Positions 56,209 to 64,000 of a DNA stretch of 64,000 nucleotides are shown piece after piece. The notes below the pieces were generated by a model, which saw only the letters and a program-made list of their open reading frames with translations, did no database searches and was not told where the DNA came from. Every line of letters starts with the position of its first letter. Position 1 is the stretch's first letter. The translations under genes and the position numbers were made by a program. Source of the stretch: Dolomedes plantarius (Eukaryota; Arthropoda; Arachnida; Araneae; Dolomedidae); the NCBI GenBank assembly GCA_907164885.2, contig OU015500.1:47773146-47837145 (forward strand). Direction: 5' to 3'.

Positions 56209-56610
56209 TAGAACCATAAGTCTTAGGATGTTTAAATTTTGCATGGAGGTTGCTATTATGCCCTAGGTGCTCGTTAAGAAATCTTTTTAATAAATTAGAA
56301 TTTTAAGGGGGCTAAAAGGGGCCTAATCCCCCCTAAAAACAAACACACACACACACTCTGTATTTCTAGAACCATGAGACCTAGAAAGCTGAATTATTTT
56401 ATGATAGTTTCTCTTAGACCCTAGGTGCGCACAAAGAAATATTTTTTTAAAATACAAAATTTAAGGGATTAAAAGGAGCTCAATCACCCCAAAACAACAA
56501 CAAAAACCTACCTTTGGTACATGTTTTCTAGAAAATTAGTATTTTGTATGGTGTTGCTCTTAGGCCCTAGATGCTCCCTAAGAAATATTTTTAAAAAATC
56601 TTTAAGGGGT
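56209..56610. repeat. Degenerate tandem repeat, about 150-base unit, three copies
   Basis: CCCTAGGTGCTC at 56261, CCCTAGGTGCGC at 56419 and CCCTAGATGCTC at 56565 mark successive units, each followed by AAGAAAT and a block of AAGGGG or AAGGGAT. Divergence is high. Lies inside the hAT element. Confidence 0.75.
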
Positions 56611-57162
56611 GTAGCGTATTTTACCTGTGACTTTAGAGTTGTATTCAATACCCCAGGTAGCGCATGTCACAGGATACGTGAAATAAAATTAACAGCCAGA
56701 CTATTGATTAATTGAATTTAAATACTTTTTATTAAGTGCTCGTGGTTAGATACGGGTAATTAACAGTGAATTGACAGTATCACCAATGTACAGGAAGTCA
56801 GACAATTTTATGAACAGCTAGAAAAAAATTACGTTTTTTCAGTTCTGTTAGGCGTTGAGAAACGAATCAAACCAACTTAGCAAAAACATTAAAGAGAGTT
56901 TGTCCAACACGATTGTCTTCCCGTGCTCAGGCCCTTGATGCCCCACATTCTCGTTACTTTGATGTAATTAAAATACTGACATACACTGTTAGACCCCCTC
57001 CTCTCCCCCCCCCCCCCCCTCCAAAAAAAAAGGCACAAAGGAGTTATCCAAGTGAGACGAAAATCGGTAGATGTGATGTACATGTACAGAAAAACAAATG
57101 ATTACAATTTGAGAAAAATTGGATGATTTATTCAAGAGAAAGAGCTTTACGAAATGAAAAAG

Positions 57163-58669
57163 TCAATAACGCGTTGGTTCACCTCTGGCCCTTGTGCAAG
57201 CAGTTATTCGGCTTGGCATTGATTGATAGAGGTGGCTGATGTTCTCCTGCGGGATATCGTGCCAAATTCTGTTCAATCGGAGCGTTAGATCGTCAAAATC
57301 CCGAGCTGGTTGGAGGGCCATTGGCCATAATGCTCCAAACGTGCTCAATGTGGGAGCGATCCAGCAACCTTGCTGGCCAAGGTAGCGTTGAGCAAGCACG
57401 AAGACAAACAGTAGAAACTCTCGCCGGGTGCGGGCGGGCCTTATCTTGTTGAAATGTAAGCCCAGGATGGCATGATATGAAGGGCAACACAACGGGGCGT
57501 AGAATATCGTCGACTCCCCGTTGTGCTGTAAGGGTGTCGCGGATGACAACCAAAGGGGTCCTGCTATGAAATGCAATGGCACCCCAGACCATCACTCTTG
57601 GTTGTCGGCCCGTATGGTGGAAGACAGTCAAGTTGGTATCCCACCGCTGTCCGGAGCGTCTCCACACACCTATACGCTGGTCATCGGGGCTCACTTCGAA
57701 TCGGGACTCAACATTGAAGACAATTCTACTCCAGTGACATTCCAGGTTGAATGTACCCGACACCACTGCAAGCGGGCTTGTCGGTGTACAGAGGTCAATG
57801 GTAGTCATCGCAAGGGGTGCCGTGAGCTCGGCCCCTTTCTCTGAGCCGCCTATGAATGGTCCTTGCGGTCACTGAAGCACCTGTTGCACGTACGACCGAT
57901 GATAATGATGAATCTGGGGCTGTGAGTACCGCTCTGGCGATTGCTCTGTCCTCACGTTCTGTCGTTTTTCTTGGCCTACCGCTTCTTTCTTGACGCTGTA
58001 TTCGGGCATGGTTCACCCATTCCTGCCAACATCGTCCTATAGTGGCATCGCTCCTATCTAAATTCCAGCGATTCGCCGATTAGACTAACCGGCTTCTTTG
58101 AGCCCAACTATACATCCTCTGTCAAATTCTGACATCCAGGGCCTGATTTTCTATTACGCCCGGTAGGCCCGGGCCTAGGAGCCCCCCCCCCAAAAAAAAA
58201 AAAAAAAAAAATTTTAAAGAAAAAAAAAAGAAAAAATTCCAATTAATTTTTTTATTATTTTACCCTTTTTAACAGTAATTTTTTTATATATCCTTTCAAA
58301 TTTGATTGATTGGTTCATCATATGCATAGTTAGTTATATGTATAGTTCATCATATGTTATAGTGTATATAAGGGATAAGTTTTTCTGGTTGCATTGTATT
58401 GGTGTTTTTATGATGAAGTTAATATGTTGTATTGCTTTTTATTATTTGATAATGTTCTAGGCTTCTACGCTTCAAATAGCCAATTCTTGGTAAAATGGTT
58501 TTTTTCACAATGATTCATGATCTTTTTTTATGAGTCAATTTTCGAAATTTTATGCCCACATCAGTGTTAGGGGGACCCCCATCGCGAGTTGTGCCTATAG
58601 TCAAGAATTTTCTAAATCGGGCCTTGCTGACATCTGCGCATATTGTTCGCGCACCTTTATGCGAGGCAT
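57163..58669 (-). pseudogene. Tc1 transposase pseudogene, interrupted by a hAT MITE
   Basis: Start ATG at 58669-58667: MPRIKVREQYAQM, then the MITE (58137-58626 plus one 8-base flank), then SEFDRGCIVGLKEAG. After stops and frameshifts follow RSGRPRKTTEREDRAIARA (HTH and GRPR hook), VESRFEVS, GVWRRSG, VMVWGAIAFHSRTPL, FQQDKARPH (second Asp present) and the C-terminus DIPQENISHLYQSMPSR near 57163. At least three frame changes; non-functional. Confidence 0.92.
58137..58626. mobile_element. hAT MITE inside the Tc1 pseudogene
   Basis: Ends CAGGGCCTGATTT and AAATCGGGCCTTG, with a perfect 8-base duplication CTGACATC (58129-58136, 58627-58634). C and A homopolymers at 58184-58210. It shares the CAGGGCC start with the MITEs at 5672 and 49825. 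Third level of nesting. Confidence 0.93.
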
Positions 58670-60178
58670 AGTTACTGTCTACCTGAGTACACGGAATGAA
58701 ATTCGCAACGAATTTATGACCTGGAATCGAAATTTCTTCTCTTTCATATCCTGCCAGTTGCGTAGTTAAGATGCTTTGCAGCGTCACATGTTCATTCATT
58801 GGCTGCCAAACTTTAAAATTTTGCATTTTCCGTCGAAACCTGTATGCATATCAATTTCTGTCCAATTTGCATTACCCCTTCTTGGTGCACTTTTTTTCCT
58901 TTTTTTTTCTTTTTTTGGTGTGTGTGTGTGTGTCTGTCTAAGAGTGCATTTATCATTGAATGGAAAAAATTATGACGAGCAACGTGAAGCTAAAATTTTT
59001 ATATATTATTTTGAACAATTTTCATCAATTATTTTCATAACTGTACAAAGTAAAATACTCGAATTATTAATACAGTCTCGAAAATGCTGCAAGGTACTCA
59101 TGAAAATATAGAGAAATACGTTGAGATAATTTCATCACTCCTAACCCAATTCCAGAACTAAAGGATTAATTGGGAGTTTGTTAAAAACGATGCCCTTGAG
59201 TTATCAGCTCTATGGAATACTGAACCTTGTTTTCCCCAAAAAAAATTGCGTCGTGTGAAAAAATTCTTTTATGAATTACAAGTAGATGAACGTATTCAAA
59301 ACAGTGAATAATGTGTTCAAAGTCGAGGTGTTTTATAGAGTAATGGATTTAATAATTAATCAATTAACTATTAGATTTAAATCTTTTCCACAATTATGTA
59401 CACTTTTTAAATGTCTATCACCTGCATAGCTCGTCGCGTCACCTGATAAAAGTATCTTGGAAGGATCAGAATTGTTACAATCGGCATATCTTTCATTTCA
59501 CCTAGTTTGGGACCTTAACTGCTTCGATTTAAAGTGTGCTTTTATATTCAATTAAAACAAATTGCTTCTATACGCGAAGTTGCTGAACTACTTTTAATTC
59601 ACACCACAGCCTGAAATAGCTTCTCTGACAATATTACAGATTGCAGGATTTTTTAAACTTTACCGGTGACGATAGCGAAATCAGAACGAAGTTTTTCAAA
59701 GCTGAAATTTATCAAAACATATTTAAGAAGCAACATGTCAACACCGTCTTAGCCCTTTGGCCACGATATCAATTGAAAGAACAATAGCTTGTCAACTTGA
59801 TCTGGAGAAAATGATTTAGCGACTTGCAAACGAGAAAGCTAGAAAACAACAATTTTGAAGGTTTTTTTTATGTAATTCTTAACACGCTGAAATACATTTT
59901 GTCAATAGAGTTTATAAAATTTGAAGTAAATATTTGTGGGTACTCCGTACTTAAAGAATTATAATTTGTTTTATTATTATATTCATATATTTATTAAATT
60001 GAATTTCTTATTGTTGAAATGTCTTGAATTTCAAATAAATTGTTATTAAGTAAGGTTTTAAATCGAAATAAGAGTAGATAGAAAACTCATTTCACCAGAA
60101 TTCTTCCAAGAACAAGTGGACGCACCGATTTTACTTGCTCCAGGGCGCTGAAAATGTAGCTACGCCACTGCCTCAGTT

Positions 60179-61068
60179 GAAGAACAGGTTTCTTTGCGAG
60201 TGGACATGTAATTTGATTACGTTTCAGCTTTGTTGTTAGTTTAAATCCATATTTTTCGTGGCGTTAAGAATTAATGTTTTAAAATTGAATCAGGTTTACG
60301 TGTTGAAAAGGGCATCAGCTTTGTTTTAAAATATATAATAATTTACTTTATCTTATTATTAACATATTATAAACATTTTAAGTTTGAAAAATGTTATTTT
60401 TAAGTCTTTTTAAATGTAAGTTAGATTTCTTAAATGCTTTATGAAGGTGTGTCGGGGCTTGTCGGACCTAAATTGAATTGTAATCGTAATGGTTACAGTA
60501 TTTCAAAAAAAAAAAAAAAAATTCCTCAAACTGCTGCCATTTTTTATAGAATTTTTTTTATAAAGAACCCTTTTTATTTTCATGAAAATTTCTTGACGGG
60601 TAAGATTTGAAAACGACTTACAACTATAGATGTAATCTGTATAAATCTTGTTAACATATAAAACTTTATTTCATCTTAAGCCTTTCAGACCAAAAAAAAA
60701 AAAAATTAAGAAATAAGAGTAAATACAGTGTTGAACTTAACCAGACAAAATCATCAAGGATAGTATAAAACTTTTTTTTAATAATAATAATAATAATGGA
60801 TTACATGGTATTTCATTTAATAGATTTATTACTATTAGTCAAGAATAAAAAAATATTCCTTAAAACAGTTATACTATTGTAGGATAAAGTGCACAATCAC
60901 TAAATAAATTAAAATATATTGTTATATCACAACTTAAAATTTGACTCTTTCAATACTGATATTGGTTTTAGTCATTCTTAAATACCATTTTTTCTTAACC
61001 AAATTGTAGAGATAAAAACTATATTTTTACTGGCACATTACAGGTTTTACGTTTTTCAATTTCTGAAG
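60179..61068. other. Nothing recognised
   Basis: AT-rich with poly-A runs and a short ATA repeat at 60780-60800; no element ends or genes identified. Confidence 0.5.
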
Positions 61069-61770
61069 ATGGAAAGGGAATTTATTAGACTAACTTTGTA
61101 CGAATTGGTTAAGGAATTTACAGAAAAATCAGTTGATGAAATCTTTAGTTTATGGAAAACCGAGTGACGGATATAACGAGGTGCCCAGTTGCTAAAAGAA
61201 GTTTACTCACTCGTTCCCTCAGGTATTTTAAAACTGATTTTAAGTGGACTTCAGCAAATTACAAAGAGAAGAGGTTCCCGGAGACGAATGGTGATTGGTT
61301 GGCAAATAACGTCGAGGTACCTATAATTTCTATTGCCACCCCAGGCCGCGCTGAAAAAGATTTCATTTAGTCAAATGAAAGGAGTAAACGCAGGAAAACC
61401 AAGAAACTGCGAGAATTAGCAACCCCTAAAGAGCTGACATTTGCTGCAACTATAAGTCACAGAACTACTGGAAATCCTGATGTGACTGACTTGATGAAAA
61501 AGTAAATCACAGAAACTCCAACAAGAGCTACAAAATTGTATGAGCTGCTCTAGACAAAGGCCAAGAAAAAAGAGGAAGCCTTAAAGTAGTCAGATCCTAC
61601 AACTTCTTCTTCCAGAGGGGTCTGATTGTGGTTCTTCTCAAAAAACCCAAGAAGAGAGTGATAAAGAAGATAAATTAGAAGAAGATGACGAAGATCAGAG
61701 TTCACGAGCATCAGATTGAAAAATTAATCTTCTGAAGTCACTAGGAAATTAAGATCCCTATAGTGACTTT
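61069..61770 (+). pseudogene. Broken repetitive ORF, protein family not identified
   Basis: From ATG 61069 the frame reads MEREFIRLTLYELVKEF and stops after SLWKTE. A shifted frame continues from 61152 (CPVAKRSLLTRSLRYF, KRFPETNGDWLANNVEVP) to 61370. After that stop it resumes with SNERSKRRKTKKLREL, LTFAATISHRTTGNPDV and an acidic tail. Similar SNERSKRRKT...LREL proteins occur repeatedly in arthropod and cnidarian genomes and look transposon-borne, from recollection only; their function is unknown to me. Confidence 0.6.
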
Positions 61771-61821
61771 GGTAAATATTAAATGTAAAATAAATAAATA
61801 AATAAATAAATATATATATAT

Positions 61822-62635
61822 TGTAACGCATTGATCGAGGTAGCAATCGAATCAACAAAAAATCACAGCCAAGTAAATTAAAATCGACGAATTTATTTCA
61901 ATTCGGAGGAGAAAATTTGGAGATTGATGATCCGTTACACAGTTAATGATAGTCCTCTAAGATGACGACTGAGTCCGTTAGGAGGAGTTACCACCTGAAG
62001 TTTCGCTAATTCAATATTATCGAATAGTTCATTAAAATTAGAGCAAGTCCCTCGATTTTCGCTCCCTGCAGGGCGGATGACTGCGAGGCACTTTATAGGA
62101 TCAGGATGATCCAGACTGATGATTTCGTCTCAGACCTCGTCGAAATGTAACCAAGCTTCCTAGCCGAAGCTAAAAGTTCTCTTCGTGAGAAATTAGCCGC
62201 CGACTACGCAAGTCCGCGTATAGCCTTTTCGACCCTGGATGGTCGGAGTCTCTCACAGCTTAGCAGGTCGCTAACTAACTTTTTCTCGCCCCGTCTAAAT
62301 TTGGACTCTCTCGCTCCGTCCAGAGAACTCGTCTCCTATTGGATCTGCTAATGGTGATGTAATTTTTAGACTTTCCGATTTGCTGGCAGGCAAGCTGAAA
62401 TTTTCGTGATTTCCCGGCTTCCCGGTGGTCCTGCGTCATTAATCTCGAGTGCCGTGGCGAATTTCTGTTCCGCCTAGATGTCATGTTTTTCCAACCGCTT
62501 TGTGTTCCTTCCGTTCCAGCTCGCTGTCACCTGCTATACGTTAAAGGGGGGGGGGGGTGGTGTCGGTCAGCTGCGACAAATTCCAGCCGTGTGCAGCGTA
62601 TATTTTAATTGTGCGAATTATTTTAATTCGTCACA
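61822..62635 (-). mobile_element. Solo LTR, probably gypsy type (814 bp)
   Basis: Starts TGTAACGC and ends CGTCACA, so TG...CA in both orientations, flanked by ATAT on each side (61818-61821, 62636-62639). On the minus strand CCTATAAAGTGCC near 62100 is a TATA box and AATAAATTCG near 61900 a possible poly(A) signal, giving a U3-R-U5 order. No coding region beside it. A short G run lies at 62546-62556. Confidence 0.7.
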
Positions 62636-62648
62636 ATATATATATATA

Positions 62649-64000
62649 CAGTGATTTCCGCTTATAAGAATCACGTTTGTTATTAGTGTTTTTGATTTTT
62701 ATAAACGGTTGATTCTTATAGCCGAAACTTATGTTTTTGGACAGGCACACACACACCTATATATACATATATTAGATAATTTACCATAAAATACTCTTTA
62801 ATTTACGTTAATTTAAGCGCATACGCACATCACGCGCGCCTGTGGCGCCACTTCAAAGCGCTATTTAAGGCTTGGAGATTTCGACGATTTCAAGTTCGGC
62901 AATTGTGTTTTTCTTGTGGTTTTTTTAAAAAAAACGACCAATTATGCCTCGCCGAAAACAGCGATCATCTTTTGATCAAGTATCCGAGTTCGACAGAGGA
63001 AGGATAGTGGCCTACCGATATTGTGGATTATCTTTCAGGGAAATCGGTAGTCGTGTTGGACGAAACCAAACAACTGTAATGCGGATATGTGATCGTTGGA
63101 TGCAGGAGGGTACGACGGACCGGCGTGTTCGATCGCATCCACCTCAGCGCACCACTTCACGCGATGACAGGCAAATTGTGCGCATGGCAGTGACGGATCG
63201 CTCAGTCACATCACGAACCATAGCACAGCACATGCAGTCTGTAACGCATCATCCAGTGTCTGCGCGTACCATTCGACGCCGTTTACAGCAGAGTGGTCTG
63301 TCCGCAAGACGTCCATTGCTTTGTCTACCCTTGACGCAGAACCACAGACGTCTCCGCCGCCAATGGTGCGATGACAGAAGGATGTGGACGGCAGAATGGA
63401 ATGAAATTGTCTTTACTGACGAGTCACGCTTCTGTCTGCAACACCACGATGGTCGCATTCGAGTCTGGAGACACCGTGAAGAGAGGATGCTGAACAGCTG
63501 CGTTATGCACCGCCACACTGGTCCAGCACCGGGTATTATGGTATGGGGCGGTATTGGATATCACTCTCGCACACCTCTGGTACGCATTGCCGGTACTTTA
63601 AACAGCCAGCGCTACATCTCCGAGGTGTTGGAGCCAGTTGTCCTTCCTTACCTTCAGGGCTTGCCCACAGCCATATTTCAACAGCATAATGCGCGACCAC
63701 ACGTGGCACGCATTGTCCAACGGTTCTTCGTCAATCGCCAGATTGAATTGCTTCCCTGGCCGCCTCGCTCTCCGGATCTTTCGCCGATAGAAAACATGTG
63801 GTCCATGGTTGCTCTACGATTGACCCAGATTCCATTCCCAGCTGCCACAGCAGATCAACTTTGGCAACGTGTGGAAGCTGCTTGGACTGCTGTACCCCAA
63901 GAACTCATCCAAAGTCTCTTTGAATCAATGCCGAGGCGTGTGGCAGCGGTGATCTCCAACAATGGCGGCTACTCTGGCCGTAGCCAGTAAGAGTATTTCA
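62649..64000 (+). mobile_element. Tc1 element, right end beyond the window
   Basis: After TA (62647-62648) the sequence CAGTGATTTCCGCTTATAAG is a plausible left TIR; an inverted copy of GCTTATAAGAATCA follows at 62710-62723. A TATTTAAGG box (about 62862) precedes the open transposase. The first 90 bases could instead be an unrelated MITE end. The right TIR is outside the window. Confidence 0.7.
62944..63990 (+). CDS. Tc1-family transposase, open frame but D248H in the triad (348 aa)
   Basis: Full-length open frame with N-terminal HTH (SEFDRGRIVAYRYCGLS), second HTH (TSRTIAQHMQ), HTH linker (SHPPQR where GRPR is usual), D159 (VFTDESRF) and E283 (DLSPIENMW). The second catalytic Asp is replaced by His: FQQHNARPH at 246-253, codon CAT at 63685-63687 instead of GAT. 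With a 34-residue spacing to E283 it would be DD34E. The protein probably binds DNA but cannot cut. Similar proteins are abundant in orb-weaving spiders (recollection). Confidence 0.93.
   Translation: MPRRKQRSSFDQVSEFDRGRIVAYRYCGLSFREIGSRVGRNQTTVMRICDRWMQEGTTDRRVRSHPPQRTTSRDDRQIVRMAVTDRSVTSRTIAQHMQSVTHHPVSARTIRRRLQQSGLSARRPLLCLPLTQNHRRLRRQWCDDRRMWTAEWNEIVFTDESRFCLQHHDGRIRVWRHREERMLNSCVMHRHTGPAPGIMVWGGIGYHSRTPLVRIAGTLNSQRYISEVLEPVVLPYLQGLPTAIFQQHNARPHVARIVQRFFVNRQIELLPWPPRSPDLSPIENMWSMVALRLTQIPFPAATADQLWQRVEAAWTAVPQELIQSLFESMPRRVAAVISNNGGYSGRSQ

Larger units (their letters stand above)
57031..58892 (-). mobile_element. Broken Tc1 element inside the hAT element
   Basis: Approximate limits come from weakly matching inverted ends: CACAAAGGAGTTATCC at the left and, complementary, CACCAAGAAGGGGTAATGC read from 58892 leftward. 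A C run (57005-57020) marks the left junction. The core without the nested hAT MITE is about 1.36 kb, a normal Tc1 size. Confidence 0.75.
56763..59858 (+). pseudogene. hAT transposase pseudogene (ZMYM1/TTF-finger type), split by Tc1
   Basis: Middle part at 56763-56993: EVRQFYEQLEKNYVF, SSRAQALDAPHSRYFDVIKI. The C-terminal part resumes after the Tc1 at about 58960-59858: LRRVKKFFYELQVDERIQNS, IREVAELL, SFSKLKFIKTYLRSNMST-like, then ERTIACQLDLEKMI and KARKQQF before a stop at 59856-59858. These are landmarks of ZMYM1-like hAT transposases; stops and frameshifts throughout. The N-terminal finger was not located. Confidence 0.82.
54744..60170 (+). mobile_element. hAT element (5.4 kb) hosting other transposons
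   Basis: Ends CAGTGGCGTAGCTAC and GTAGCTACGCCACTG (perfect 15-base inverted termini) with a perfect 8-base duplication CCTCAGTT (54736-54743, 60171-60178). Inside: a TTF-finger/ZMYM1-like hAT transposase remnant, a Harbinger-type MITE, a degenerate 150-base repeat, and a broken Tc1 that itself holds a hAT MITE. Confidence 0.93.

Noticed and set aside
62275..62484. Minus-strand Arg-rich frame of 69 codons
   Set aside because: Lies wholly within the solo LTR and resembles no protein; not taken as a gene.

Overview
The window looks like animal nuclear DNA, most likely from a chelicerate and probably a spider. It is AT-rich and has long introns with GT-AG borders. It is crowded with DNA transposons (Tc1/mariner, hAT, pogo/Tigger, piggyBac and PIF/Harbinger types). 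Three Tc1 transposase copies are of a kind that is abundant in spider genomes. The spider assignment rests on recalled transposon style and is an inference.

1-48.7 kb: one gene on the + strand fills this part. It encodes the C-terminal end of the motor and the whole tail of a MyTH4-FERM unconventional myosin. I assembled 32 exons (223 to 41461); all junctions are GT-AG, the phases agree throughout, and they encode 1557 residues plus a stop. The order is motor end, three IQ motifs, charged single helix, proline-rich linker, MyTH4, FERM, linker, MyTH4, FERM, basic/proline-rich C-terminus. There is no SH3 domain between the two MyTH4-FERM units, which fits class XXII better than VII or XV; the class is tentative. 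The promoter, start codon and most of the motor lie left of the window. Introns carry non-autonomous transposons, many with intact target-site duplications. About 7 kb after the stop codon has no recognisable transposon and may be a long 3' UTR ending near 48.7 kb.

48.8-64 kb: a transposon graveyard without a recognisable host gene. In order it holds a decayed hAT transposase with a hAT MITE inside it, a palindromic MITE, a tRNA-derived SINE with a 17-bp target duplication, and an apparently complete Tc1 element (30-bp TIRs, TA duplication, intact DD34E transposase). Next come another SINE-like piece and a 5.4-kb hAT element that contains a Harbinger-type MITE and a broken Tc1, which in turn contains a hAT MITE. 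The end of the window holds a broken repetitive ORF, a solo LTR, and a second Tc1 with an open reading frame whose second catalytic Asp is His.

I found no rRNA, CRISPR or operon-like structure and no clearly new system. The most informative items are a 24-nt in-frame micro-exon in the myosin, a 255-bp triplication whose repeat ends contain the first six bases of a neighbouring hAT element, and the three-level transposon nest.
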